NCBI GenBank assembly: GCA_963762885.1
Contig: CAVXNH010000038.1
Span: forward strand, 62,001 to 126,000
DNA length: 64,000 nucleotides
Direction: 5' to 3'
Source: JASHVB01 sp963762885
GTDB lineage: Bacteria > Pseudomonadota > Alphaproteobacteria > Acetobacterales > Acetobacteraceae
Each line of letters opens with the position of its first letter. The first letter of the stretch is position 1. Below the pieces are notes generated by a model that was given only the letters and a program-made list of their open reading frames with translations, did no database searches and was not told where the DNA came from. Below, one piece after another: positions 15,241 through 23,571 of the stretch. The translations under genes were made by a program, and so were the position numbers.

Positions 15241-17526
15241 ATGACCGAGAACCACGAACAATCATGGTCCGGCCGCATTGGCAGAACGATCCAGGATTCA
15301 AGGCCATATTGGCCGCCGCCGCCAAGCGCGCCGAAGGACGCGCCTAACATCCTCGTGATACTGTTCGACGACGCCGGGTTTTCCGACTTCGGTTGCTACG
15401 GGTCGGGCATCCACACACCGACGATCGACCAGATCGCCGCACAGGGGCTGCGGTATACCGGATTCCATACCACGGCGATGTGTTCCACCACGCGTGCCGC
15501 GTTGCTGACAGGTCGCAATCACCATTCGGTCGGCGTGGGTTGTCTCGCCAATTTCGACTGCGGATTTCCCGGCTATCGCGGCAAGATCGCCAGGGAAGCC
15601 GGCACGCTCGCCGAAATGCTGCGCCCGCATGGCTATCGCAATTACATGCTCGGCAAGTGGCATGTCACCCCGCTCACCGAGGCCGGAGCGACCGGTCCGT
15701 TCGATGGCTGGCCAACCAGCCGCGGATTCGATCGCTACTACGGTTTCATGGATGCCGCGACGGATCAGTACACGCCCGCGCTGGTGCGGGACAACTCGAC
15801 GATCGAACCTCCTGCGACAGAGAAGGACGGCTATCACCTCAGCGCGGATCTGGTCGATCAGTCGATCCGCTTCCTCGCCGGCCATGTGGCGGAACGGCCG
15901 GGTGAGCCGTGGTTGCTGTGGCTGGCGCTCGGGGCCGTGCATGCGCCGCATCAGGCGCCGCGAGATCTGATACGAAGCTACGATCCGATGTTCTCGGATG
16001 GTTGGGATGTGGAGCGCGAACGGCGCTTTGCCCGCCAGAAGGCGATGGGGATCGTGCCCGCAGCAACGGCGATGCCGCCGCGCAATGACGATGTCAGGCC
16101 ATGGATAGACCACTCGCCGGACGAACGGCGCGTTTTCACCCGGCTGCAATCCGCGTTCGCCGGGATGCTCGATCACGCCGACCGGCACATCGCCCGTTTG
16201 ATCGGCTTTCTCGAACGTGCCGACCTGCGGGACAACACGCTGGTGCTGGTGCTGTCCGATAACGGCGGCAGCCAGGAAGGCGGGCTGTTCGGCGGCGTTA
16301 ATTTGCTCGGTCCGCGCAATCTCCGAAGAGAACCGATGACCGAGAAACTGGCGCGGCTCGATGATATCGGCGGCCCCGGCACCTATGCCAACTATCCGCT
16401 TGGCTGGGGCATGGCGTCGAACACGCCGCTGCGGCGCTATAAGCAGAACACCCATGGCGGCGGCATCCGGGATCCGCTGGTGATCTCCTGGCCCCGAGGC
16501 ATTGGCGCCCGTGGCGAATTGCGCCACCAGTTCGTCCACGCCAGCGATCTTGCCCCCACCTTGCTCCAGGTGATCGGCGTTACGCCGCCGGCGGAAATCG
16601 ATGGCGTGCCGCAGATGCCCTTGGAAGGCACCAGCTTCGCCGCGAGCCTCAACGATGCCGCCGCGCCGTCCAAACCCACCCCACAATACTTCGAGATGTT
16701 CGGGCACCGCGGCATCTGGCACGCGGGGTGGAAGGCGGTTGCCTACCATCCGCCGGAAACCTCCTATGAAACGGATAAGTGGGAGTTGTTCCACCTTGAA
16801 TCGGATTTCTCCGAAACCAACGATCTCACCGCGAAAGAACCGGCGAAGCTGGCGGAACTTATAGAATTGTGGTGGGCGGCAGCGGAAAAGCACAATGTGC
16901 TGCCGCTCGACGACCGGTTCCGGCAGCGCTTCATTGAGAATGCCAGCCGCTTTCACGGCTCACGCACGCACTATGTGTTTCACGCTGGCATCGGCCATGT
17001 TCCGACCGAGGTCGCACCCGACCTACGTAGCCGCAGCTATCTGATCGAAGCTCATGCGGACTTCGATACCTCTTCCAATGGCGTGCTTATCGCACACGGC
17101 GACGCGACGACCGGCTATAGCCTGTACCTCAAAGACGGCCACCTCGTGCACGACATGAATATCGGCGGCGAGCATGTGATCGTCACCGCTGAACGGCCGA
17201 TCCCATCGGGAGAGCACCACGTGGGCATCCGCGTCCGTCGCCTGACCCGCGAGCCAGCTCCGACCATCGCGACGGGACCAGGCGTCAGCACCCTCACGCT
17301 ATTGTTGGATGGCGAAGCTGTCGGCCGCATCGAAACGCGACTTGGCTTTTTCAATTTCATTGCCTGGGCCGGCTTGGACATCGGCTGCGACCGGGGCTCG
17401 CCGGTGTCGCATTACGACGCGCCATTCGTATTCAGCGGCCGGCTGTTCAAGGTCACCGTGACAATGGATGACGATCAGGTGCTGGAAGGCGAAGGTATCG
17501 GCCAGGCGATCATGGCGCGGGAATGA
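15241..17526 (+). CDS. Arylsulfatase-family hydrolase with a Thr in the active-site motif
   Basis: 761 residues, long arylsulfatase type with an extra C-terminal beta-rich domain of about 220 residues. Metal-site residues are visible: Asp43-Asp44 in ILVILFDDAGF and Asp-Asn in VLSDNGGSQEGG. The formylglycine motif reads CSTTR at residues 81-85, followed by AALLTGRN. The core consensus is C-X-P-X-R, so the Pro position is Thr83. No signal peptide is evident. It hydrolyses a sulfate (or phosphonate) ester if Cys81 is converted to formylglycine; the substitution leaves that uncertain. It starts at the ATG 15241 after AGGGGAAACGCCGC. Confidence 0.88.
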   Translation: MTENHEQSWSGRIGRTIQDSRPYWPPPPSAPKDAPNILVILFDDAGFSDFGCYGSGIHTPTIDQIAAQGLRYTGFHTTAMCSTTRAALLTGRNHHSVGVGCLANFDCGFPGYRGKIAREAGTLAEMLRPHGYRNYMLGKWHVTPLTEAGATGPFDGWPTSRGFDRYYGFMDAATDQYTPALVRDNSTIEPPATEKDGYHLSADLVDQSIRFLAGHVAERPGEPWLLWLALGAVHAPHQAPRDLIRSYDPMFSDGWDVERERRFARQKAMGIVPAATAMPPRNDDVRPWIDHSPDERRVFTRLQSAFAGMLDHADRHIARLIGFLERADLRDNTLVLVLSDNGGSQEGGLFGGVNLLGPRNLRREPMTEKLARLDDIGGPGTYANYPLGWGMASNTPLRRYKQNTHGGGIRDPLVISWPRGIGARGELRHQFVHASDLAPTLLQVIGVTPPAEIDGVPQMPLEGTSFAASLNDAAAPSKPTPQYFEMFGHRGIWHAGWKAVAYHPPETSYETDKWELFHLESDFSETNDLTAKEPAKLAELIELWWAAAEKHNVLPLDDRFRQRFIENASRFHGSRTHYVFHAGIGHVPTEVAPDLRSRSYLIEAHADFDTSSNGVLIAHGDATTGYSLYLKDGHLVHDMNIGGEHVIVTAERPIPSGEHHVGIRVRRLTREPAPTIATGPGVSTLTLLLDGEAVGRIETRLGFFNFIAWAGLDIGCDRGSPVSHYDAPFVFSGRLFKVTVTMDDDQVLEGEGIGQAIMARE

Positions 17527-17551
17527 AACCGGCGTTCTACGGTTCCTGGCC

Positions 17552-18298
17552 TCACACGCTCATTGGGCCTCTGCGGAAGCCGTCGCTGGCGAACGTCGTT
17601 TCGGTCAACGCAAATCCCATCTCGTCAAACAGTGCGTGCCGCTCGGAGCGACGGACCGTCATGAACCGTTCGCCGAGCATCGTGAGTTTCGCAAGTGCAG
17701 GAATGCTCTCGACGCGATCGATCCACGCGGTTGTTCGCGGCCACGGCGAGAGGTCCGCCGCAGTGCGCGACCAGCGCAGGTTGGCGAAATAGACCGCGAT
17801 GGCGATATCGGCGATCGCGAGGTCGCCGCAAACGAAGCCGTCCTCCGGAGCGATGGATTCGAGATAGTCCATGACCGGCGGCAGCTGGTTGCGCAGGGCA
17901 TCCACGATCGCGGCATCGTCGCGCGGTTCCTTCCAGACGCCCGGACGAATCACTGCAGCGTTGAAAATGCGCCAGATGAAGACGTCGCCCATCCTGGTAT
18001 CGGCAAATTCCTCGAGCCATCGCGCCCGGGCGCGTGCGGCAGGCGTCTTTGGGAACAGCGGCGGATCCGGATAGCGCTCATCGAGGTATTCGCCGATCGC
18101 CGTGCTGTCGGCGAGCGTTACCTGATCGTCGATCAAGACGGGAATACGGCGCAACGGACTGATATGGGTAAAGTCATCGTTGCCCTGGAAGGGAATGATG
18201 GGGTCGACCCGGAAGGGCACCCGCTTGATGCCGAAAATCGCCAGCACCTTTCGAACATAAGGCGAACCCGGCCCGCCAACGATTGTCGCGACTTGCAT
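17552..18298 (-). CDS. Glutathione S-transferase family protein
   Basis: 248 residues with an N-terminal thioredoxin-like domain (VGGPGSPYVRKVLAIFG, then RRIPVLIDD with the cis-Pro, and LADSTAIGEYLDERYPDP with the Ser/Thr that binds the gamma-glutamyl group) and an all-helical C-terminal domain. There is no Cys in the first-helix motif, which fits the tau/theta-like or beta-like Ser/Tyr branches. It conjugates or isomerises an electrophile with glutathione. It is convergent with the sulfatase gene, ending 25 nt from it. The coding sequence appears intact. Confidence 0.88.
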   Translation of the reverse strand: MQVATIVGGPGSPYVRKVLAIFGIKRVPFRVDPIIPFQGNDDFTHISPLRRIPVLIDDQVTLADSTAIGEYLDERYPDPPLFPKTPAARARARWLEEFADTRMGDVFIWRIFNAAVIRPGVWKEPRDDAAIVDALRNQLPPVMDYLESIAPEDGFVCGDLAIADIAIAVYFANLRWSRTAADLSPWPRTTAWIDRVESIPALAKLTMLGERFMTVRRSERHALFDEMGFALTETTFASDGFRRGPMSV

Positions 18299-18347
18299 AA
18301 CCGGCGCCCCCGATCGGATTTCTTATTCGTGCCAGATCGTCAGTCTT

Positions 18348-18448
18348 CTGTCATTGCGAGGAGCGACGCGGCAATCCCCTGCCTGACGAACCACCAGCGG
18401 TTCATCAGGCAGGGGATTGCTTCGTCGCTTCGCTCCTCGCAATGACAG
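18348..18448. repeat. Palindromic element, family A
   Basis: The element runs from CTGTCATTGCGAGGAGCG to CTCCTCGCAATGACAG. The inner arms are AATCCCCTGCCTGA and TCAGGCAGGGGATT. It lies between two minus-strand genes (GST and the MBL-fold hydrolase). Confidence 0.88.
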
Positions 18449-18493
18449 GAGGGTCACGCTTCCAATTATCACGAAAACGTTCCAGCACTGCAT

Positions 18494-19495
18494 TTACGAC
18501 TGCCTGTCCCTTCCCGGAATCTCAAAGTCACGGGTCTCGCCGAAGCCCAGAACGTCGAAATCCCGTTCCGCCACACCCGCCGCAACCTGCGCCTTTCGTA
18601 ACGCCAACACCGGAGCGTCGATTGCTTCGTCGGTCAATTGGAACGTGCCGAAATGCATCGCCAGGCTGCGGCGCGCGCCAAGGTCCAGATGCGCGCGCAC
18701 TGCCTCATGTGGGTTCACATGTTGCTGGTGCATGAACCAGCGGGGCTCGTAGGCTCCGATCGGCAACAGCGCGAGATCGATGCGCGGAAATTCCCGCGCG
18801 ATCTGGGCGAAGTGCGGGCAGTATCCGGAATCGCCGGCGAAGTACACCACGGCGCCGCCGGCCTCGACGACGAACCCGCCCCACAGGCAACGGTTCCGGT
18901 CATACAGTCCGCGCGACGAAAAATGTTGCGCTGGTACGTAAGTGACCCGGGCGCCCGCAAGTTCGACACTCTGCCACCAATCGAGTTCGACCGCCGACCG
19001 GATGCCCGCCTTCGCAAGATGCCGTGCATTGCCAAGCCCCGTCGCCGTCGGGGGCGCCCAACGCCGCCGCACCCGCCGCAACGTTGGCAGGTCCATGTGG
19101 TCGTAATGGTTGTGCGTGACCAGCAGCAGATCCACGCTCGGCAGCGCATCCAGGCTCTGGCCTGGCCGTCGCGCACGGCGCGGACCGGCAAATGACACCG
19201 GGCTGCACCGCCTCGACCAGATCGGGTCGGTCAGCACGCAGATGCCGCCGACCTGCACCAGGAATGTCGAGTGTCCGATGAACGTCGCCGCGATGCGGTC
19301 CGCGGCGGCGCTGATTGGCGCGGGGAAGGGCGGATCGACGACATGGGCCGGCCACGGCTGCTTCTGCCGCTCGCGCCGCCAGCGGCGCACGTCCTGGATG
19401 CTCTTGCCGTGCGGGGCGTGCGGGTTGAAGAACCGCTCGCCGTCGAAGTGATCGCTAGCAGCCGGTCGTACGGCCAGGTCCGCGGTTCCGTGCAT
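18494..19495 (-). CDS. MBL-fold metal-dependent hydrolase (NAPE-PLD/UlaG-like)
   Basis: 333 residues from the ATG at 19495 (MHGTADLAV). A longer open frame to 20065 is only the shadow of rimI. The metallo-beta-lactamase motif HNHYDH lies at residues 128-133, followed by VYFAGDSGYCPHF, which carries the bridging Asp, and AMHFGTFQLTDE, which carries the last His. The sequence YVPAQHFSSRGLYDRNRCLWGGF is characteristic of the N-acyl-phosphatidylethanolamine phospholipase D-like group, often annotated as outer-membrane-linked Zn hydrolases. It probably cleaves a phosphodiester or lactone; the substrate is not known. Confidence 0.88.
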   Translation of the reverse strand: MHGTADLAVRPAASDHFDGERFFNPHAPHGKSIQDVRRWRRERQKQPWPAHVVDPPFPAPISAAADRIAATFIGHSTFLVQVGGICVLTDPIWSRRCSPVSFAGPRRARRPGQSLDALPSVDLLLVTHNHYDHMDLPTLRRVRRRWAPPTATGLGNARHLAKAGIRSAVELDWWQSVELAGARVTYVPAQHFSSRGLYDRNRCLWGGFVVEAGGAVVYFAGDSGYCPHFAQIAREFPRIDLALLPIGAYEPRWFMHQQHVNPHEAVRAHLDLGARRSLAMHFGTFQLTDEAIDAPVLALRKAQVAAGVAERDFDVLGFGETRDFEIPGRDRQS

Positions 19496-19572
19496 ATGTT
19501 CAGTCCTATTCTGCGCATGCCAACCGTTTGCCGAGCGGAGCCTAGGCGGGCACGCAAGCGCCCCGTTGAACG

Positions 19573-20007
19573 CTACGAGAGGCGGGCTCGCAAGATCAGC
19601 GCATCGCCGCCATCGGCATAGTAGCGGGGACGCCGTCCTGCCTCCACGAACCCGGCGCGTACATACAGCGACCGCGCGGCAGCGTTGCCGATCGCGACCT
19701 CCAGCACCATCGTCCGTGCCGCTTGCTCGCGAGCCGCTGCCATCGCGCCGGCCAGCAACGCCGTCGCGACGCCCTGCCTGCGGATCTGCGGTGCGACCGC
19801 CACAGTCAGCACCTCCGCCTCGTCCTCGGTCACCCGCGCCAGGATCATCCCACCCCTCTGGTCCAGCAGGCCAAACACGCCCGGCATGGCGAGTTGTAGC
19901 GCGATCGCGTCCTCGCCCCAGGCTTCGCGCGGAGGAAAGGCTGCCGCGTGGATCGCCGCCAGCGGCGCGACATGTGCCATGGTGGCGCGCTGAATCGCCT
20001 CGGTCAC
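19573..20007 (-). CDS. rimI: GNAT acetyltransferase RimI (ribosomal protein S18 alanine N-acetyltransferase)
   Basis: 144 residues, GNAT fold. Strand 4 with LTVAVAPQIRRQGVATALL is the acetyl-CoA pyrophosphate loop (Q/RxxGxG/A type), followed by LEVAIGNAAARSLYVRAGF and a Tyr in RPRYYADGGDA. It overlaps the tsaB stop by 4 nt (ATGA). The tsaB-rimI pair is a widespread bacterial arrangement, which gives confidence in the specific name over a generic GNAT call. It acetylates the N-terminus of ribosomal protein S18. Confidence 0.9.
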   Translation of the reverse strand: MTEAIQRATMAHVAPLAAIHAAAFPPREAWGEDAIALQLAMPGVFGLLDQRGGMILARVTEDEAEVLTVAVAPQIRRQGVATALLAGAMAAAREQAARTMVLEVAIGNAAARSLYVRAGFVEAGRRPRYYADGGDALILRARLS

Positions 20008-20663
20008 GCGACGGGCGCCGGCCGCAGCCCGCCCTGCGGCAGCCGTGCCTCAGGGGGATCGACATAAAGCGGCTGGGCTGGAAGCTGGGCCAATGCCCCA
20101 GCGAGGCGGCGGGCCCCCGCCATCGCGACGTGACGCGCGGTGGGCAGCCTGGCGTCGGTCAGCATCACGTCGGTGCCGCGCGCCGCCAGCCGGGCGGCAA
20201 CCGCAATCGCCGCATCACCAGCCACCGCGATCCGCCCCCGCGCCGCCGGCAGCTCATCCAGCCCGCACGCAAAGATCGCTCCATCTTGCTCTAAGAAGAC
20301 GCGGCCGCGCCGGCTGTCGATCGCCGTCCACAGCCGCCGGCCCCCCAAATGCGGTAGCGCATCGGCCAACGCCTCGCCGACCGTCACGCCGACAACCGGC
20401 ACGCCGGCCGCCAACGCGATCCCGTGCGCCAGGGCGAGCCCCGCGCGAATGCCGGTGAAACTGCCGGGGCCGACAGTCACTGCGACCAGGTCGAGGTCGG
20501 TAGCCGCGATCTCCGCCTCATCCAGCACCGAGGCTGCCATGACCGGCAGCAGTGCGGCTTGGCCTCGGCCGGCGTCCTGCTGACGGCCGGCGCTCAACAC
20601 GCCGTCGGCCACGACGCCGGCGGAACAGCGCGCCAGTGCACAATCCAGAGCGAGGATAAGCAT
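20004..20663 (-). CDS. tsaB: tRNA threonylcarbamoyladenosine biosynthesis protein TsaB
   Basis: 219 residues, ASKHA-fold pseudo-kinase-like protein. The N-terminal LILALDCALARCSAGVV and VTVGPGSFTGIRAGLALAHG motifs are diagnostic. TsaB scaffolds TsaD and TsaE in making the t6A37 modification of ANN-decoding tRNAs. It is translationally coupled to rimI. The coding sequence is intact. The region upstream holds the family B palindrome at 20698-20780, which may form a leader structure. Confidence 0.93.
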   Translation of the reverse strand: MLILALDCALARCSAGVVADGVLSAGRQQDAGRGQAALLPVMAASVLDEAEIAATDLDLVAVTVGPGSFTGIRAGLALAHGIALAAGVPVVGVTVGEALADALPHLGGRRLWTAIDSRRGRVFLEQDGAIFACGLDELPAARGRIAVAGDAAIAVAARLAARGTDVMLTDARLPTARHVAMAGARRLAGALAQLPAQPLYVDPPEARLPQGGLRPAPVA

Positions 20664-20697
20664 GCCGAACGTCTGCTCCTGCTGGTGGGCTTGGGCC

Positions 20698-20780
20698 CCC
20701 CTTCGTCATGGCTGCCGCCCCTTCGTCATGGCCGGCCTTGTGCCGGCCATGACGAAGGGGCGGCAGCCATGACGAAGGGG
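20698..20780. repeat. Palindromic element, family B (39-bp perfect arms)
   Basis: The arms 20698-20736 and 20742-20780 are exact complements around a 5-nt loop. Each arm holds CCCCTTCGTCATGG twice, so the palindrome is nested. A GGCGCTTGGCATT tail follows. The element abuts the truncated toxin gene remnant at 20832, suggesting that its insertion accompanied the loss of the rest of that gene. Confidence 0.9.
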
Positions 20781-20831
20781 TGGCCGGTCGAACGGACCCT
20801 GGCCGTGGGTCAGTCTTTATGGCGCTTGGCA

Positions 20832-20891
20832 TTAAACCAAGTCGATCGGTGCGAGCGCGGACGGCAGTTGTGCACCAACCGGGAATCGCAT
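20832..20891 (-). pseudogene. N-terminal remnant of a DUF5615-type PIN-like toxin
   Basis: The ATG at 20891 overlaps the antitoxin stop as TGATG and reads MRFPVGAQLPSALAP then a stop after 19 residues. DUF5615 toxins start MRFLVDAQLPPALA and are paired downstream of DUF433 antitoxins, so this is the truncated toxin start. The Asp of the first catalytic position is Gly here. The remainder of the roughly 110-residue protein is absent and is replaced by the palindromic element. Confidence 0.65.
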
Positions 20892-21107
20892 CAAGCTACG
20901 CGCAGGACCGGATGATCGCTCAGCCTCGCCGCGTATTCGAGCGCGGCCTTGATGTCGCCCGGTTCAAGCAGAGGATAATCTGCTAGGAGCTCCGCCCGGC
21001 TCGCGCCGACGGCGAGCAGATCGAGGACGTCTTTTGCGGAGGCCTCACAGGCAAGGACGCCCACCGCATTGGTTCGGATCGACTGTGATCCGCCTGGTTT
21101 CGCACAT
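20891..21107 (-). pseudogene. DUF433-family antitoxin, disrupted
   Basis: From the ATG at 21107 the frame reads MCETRRITVDPNQCGGRPCL and then a TGA stop. The rest of the domain continues in another frame as KDVLDLLAVGAS, RAELLADYPLLEPGDIKAAL and EYAARLSDHPVLRVA, to the TGA at 20893-20891. Together these make a full-length DUF433 protein of about 72 residues with one in-frame stop or indel around 21040-21056. DUF433 proteins are DNA-binding antitoxins of type II systems. With the truncated toxin next door this module is dead, unless the base differences are sequence errors. Confidence 0.75.
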
Positions 21108-21187
21108 CGCTAACCTCCTGATGTGCGCGTGCCTGCCATAGAGCCCATGATTGCACAAAAGGGACCTTCCCGCGTGGGGAAGGGGGG

Positions 21188-21778
21188 TTAAAGCAGCACG
21201 CAGGCCTCGTCGAAGCTCAGGCGGGGCGAGCGCGGGAACACACCCTCCCAATCGCCGCGCCCGAGATTGACCAGGAAATTCGAGCGCCAGCCGCGACTGG
21301 AGAGGAATTCCTTGTCAACCTTGTCGTTGTCGAAGCCTGACATCGCCCCGGTATCCAGCCCCAGTGCCCGCGCCGCCACGATCAGCCACGCGCCTTGCAG
21401 TGTACCGTTGCGGAATGCCGTGGTCGCCGCCAGCGCATCGTTGCTGGTGAACCAGGACTGGGCGTCCGGATTGTGCGGAAACAATTGCGGCAGCTTCTCG
21501 TGGAATTTCGGATCGTAGGCGACGATGACGGTGACTGGCGCCGCCATCGTCTTCGCAAGGTTGCCGGACGACAGCGCCGGCGCCAGCCGCTCCTTGGCTT
21601 CCTTGGTGCGCAGGAACAGGAACCGCGCCGGCGAGCTGTTTGCCGACGTCGGACCGAATTTCAGGATGTCGTAGAGCTGGTGCAGCGTCTCGTCGGAGAT
21701 CGGCTCTTCGGTGAACTTGTTGTGGGTACGCGCCTCACGGAACAGCAGGTCGAGCCCTGCGTCGTCGATCGCCATCAT
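21188..21778 (-). CDS. RutE-like malonic semialdehyde reductase / nitroreductase
   Basis: 196 residues from the tandem ATG ATG at 21778/21775. A flavin nitroreductase fold with FGPTSANSSPARFLFLRTKEAK at the FMN phosphate site and QGAWLIVAARALGLDTGAMSGFD matches the RutE/YdfG-type malonic semialdehyde reductases, which reduce 3-oxopropanoate to 3-hydroxypropanoate in pyrimidine breakdown. No other rut genes are near, so a general nitroreductase/enoate reductase role is the alternative. It lies downstream of the NifU gene on the same strand with a 26-nt gap and is probably cotranscribed. Confidence 0.88.
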   Translation of the reverse strand: MMAIDDAGLDLLFREARTHNKFTEEPISDETLHQLYDILKFGPTSANSSPARFLFLRTKEAKERLAPALSSGNLAKTMAAPVTVIVAYDPKFHEKLPQLFPHNPDAQSWFTSNDALAATTAFRNGTLQGAWLIVAARALGLDTGAMSGFDNDKVDKEFLSSRGWRSNFLVNLGRGDWEGVFPRSPRLSFDEACVLL

Positions 21779-21804
21779 GCACTCCCAATTTGCCAGGCCA
21801 GGGG

Positions 21805-22428
21805 TCAGCCGCGGATGTTGCGGCGCAGCATGAAAAGCGCGCCCGCCCGCGTCGACGGCCGGCAATCGCCAGCTTCCACTTGCTCGACCGCGACCACTTC
21901 CGGGACGTAATGGCGCAGCATATTCTCGATGCCGTGTTTCAGTGTGGCGCGGGAGGATGGGCAGCCAGAGCATGCCCCTTGCATGTGCAACCGCACGACA
22001 CCGTCGCGATAGCCGCGGAACACGATATCGCCGCCGTCGCCGGCCACCGCCGGGCGCACCCTGGTGTCCAGCAACTCCTTGATTTGGTCGACGATCTCCT
22101 GGTCGGCGGGATCGACGTCTTCCTCGTCGAGGTCGGCGGCGTCGCCCTCGATGGTGGCACGGCCGGCGACGAAGTGTTCCATGATCGAGGCGAGGACTTG
22201 CGGCTTCAGCGCCGGCCAGTCGATCTCGTCGGTCTTGGTCACGGTGATGAAGTCGTTGCCGAGGAATACGCGGGCGACGCCCTCCAATTCGAACAGCGCG
22301 GCGGCGAGCGGGCTGCGCTCGGCCGAGGCCGGCGAGGCGAAGTCGGCGGTGCCGGCTTCCATCACGTAGCGGCCGGGCAGGAACTTCAGGGTGGCCGGAT
22401 TGGGAGTACCTTCGGTCTCGATGAACAT
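21805..22428 (-). CDS. NifU-family Fe-S scaffold/carrier protein
   Basis: 207 residues with an N-terminal Nfu_N domain (MFIETEGTPNPATLKFLPG) and a C-terminal NifU-like domain (about 110-190) holding the cluster-binding CSGC motif (Cys153, Cys156). An acidic linker (about 95-110) separates them. This is the standard alphaproteobacterial Nfu protein that transfers [4Fe-4S] clusters to target enzymes. It is the first gene of the minus-strand run NifU, RutE-like, tsaB, rimI. The coding sequence is intact. Confidence 0.93.
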   Translation of the reverse strand: MFIETEGTPNPATLKFLPGRYVMEAGTADFASPASAERSPLAAALFELEGVARVFLGNDFITVTKTDEIDWPALKPQVLASIMEHFVAGRATIEGDAADLDEEDVDPADQEIVDQIKELLDTRVRPAVAGDGGDIVFRGYRDGVVRLHMQGACSGCPSSRATLKHGIENMLRHYVPEVVAVEQVEAGDCRPSTRAGALFMLRRNIRG

Positions 22429-22679
22429 GGCTGGCTGCCTGACCTCACGATCGGGGGATAAACCGGACCAACGCGGTCCGGACCGCGTCTATATCGGACC
22501 ATCAAGGGCGATTGACAAGGCGGCAGGTGGGTGGGCTGCGTGATTGCAGCGGGGTCAGGTGATGCGAGGGAAGGGGTATCAGCCGGCTGGCCCAGCTTTT
22601 CTCGCGCGGCGCGGCAATGATTGATTCACATCTGCATAACGCTGTCCTGCCGGGCGTGCTAACTCAAGAGACACCGGCG

Positions 22680-22925
22680 ATGGGACTAACTGTGGTGCAA
22701 GGCGATCGTATGCAGGCGGACCGAACGGGGCAAACAACGCGCCGCCGTTCGCGCGCGCCCCGCGACGAGATCGGCTGGGACGAGATGACGCCATATCAGC
22801 GCTGGATCGTCGAGGCCGGCCGGGCGACACCGCGCGTGCAAGTGCCGGATACCATCCGCACCGCGGACGAGTACATCGCCTGGCAGATGGCGCGCATGGC
22901 GGACCTTGAACCGCACGGCGATTGA
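22680..22925 (+). CDS. Small hypothetical protein, possible antitoxin
   Basis: 81 residues from the ATG at 22680, with GAGACACC upstream; an ATG at 22617 would give 102. It has a basic middle (TTRRRSRAPRDE) and an acidic, helical C-terminus (DEYIAWQMARMADLE). No family is recognised. The stop overlaps the following open frame, a layout common for antitoxin-toxin pairs. The call rests only on size, charge split and overlap. Confidence 0.5.
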   Translation: MGLTVVQGDRMQADRTGQTTRRRSRAPRDEIGWDEMTPYQRWIVEAGRATPRVQVPDTIRTADEYIAWQMARMADLEPHGD

Positions 22926-23571
22926 TGAGTCTCTCGAGCTCGCACGCAGCCATCTCGCTCTGCCCAAGCGGCTTCACACCGTCGACCTGCGCGAAGTCTG
23001 GTGGCGCGTATTCGAGTTCCGCTACTTCAAGACCACGCACGGCAATGTCCCGTTTCGCCGCTACGGCTTGGACAAGCCCTCCTGGCGGAACGGCGAGGGG
23101 CGCCTCGTCGCCGCTTACCGGGACGACGCTTTCCACCACTGCCACCTCGGGGTTGTCGGGGCGGACCCGATCCTCGCCTATCGCGTGGTCGCACCCGATC
23201 ATCTGGTGATGGTCTGCGTCACGACGCACAAGGCCATGTTCAAGGGGGATCGGCGTGCGTTCGTGCGGGCCTATGCCGCGCACTTCCCCAATACGCTCAG
23301 GCGCCGGCCGAGCTGCGTCTCCGCCCGCCTCTCGAGGGTGACGACCCAGCCTGAGACCATGCGGAATGTGCCCGTCCGCCCAACGCAAAGGCACACCGGC
23401 CATGCCGGCGGGCCACAGCCAGCCGAAATGCGCATCAATCCCGCCGTCGCTGCCAATCGTGCACCGAACGTTAAGACACCGGTGCGCACTCTGTCCCCCG
23501 TAGCCGCAACCTCGAGGGACAAATGGCCAAGGCCAACAGAAAGGGCGCCGGCAACCGCCCGAACGTCGTGA
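22906..23571 (+). CDS. Hypothetical protein, possible RelE-like toxin (3' end probably frameshifted)
   Basis: The frame starts at TTG 22906, overlapping the preceding small gene. Residues 20-125 look strongly coding (LPKRLHTVDLREVWWRVFEF, LVAAYRDDAFHHCHLGVVG, MVCVTTHKAMFKGDRRAFVR), with several His, Arg and Trp residues as in small mRNA-interferase folds. After AAHFP, near 23290, the frame turns into low-quality sequence and runs into motB. A one-frame shift there gives a natural ending (YAQAPAELRLRPPLEGDD) at the TGA 23352-23354. A missing C in the CCCC run would explain this. The family is not recognised with confidence. Confidence 0.5.
   Translation: MNRTAIDESLELARSHLALPKRLHTVDLREVWWRVFEFRYFKTTHGNVPFRRYGLDKPSWRNGEGRLVAAYRDDAFHHCHLGVVGADPILAYRVVAPDHLVMVCVTTHKAMFKGDRRAFVRAYAAHFPNTLRRRPSCVSARLSRVTTQPETMRNVPVRPTQRHTGHAGGPQPAEMRINPAVAANRAPNVKTPVRTLSPVAATSRDKWPRPTERAPATARTS

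Noticed and set aside
18494..20065. MBL-fold hydrolase extended to an upstream start at 20065
   Set aside because: The first 190 codons are antisense-frame translation of rimI; the motif-bearing protein starts at the ATG 19495.
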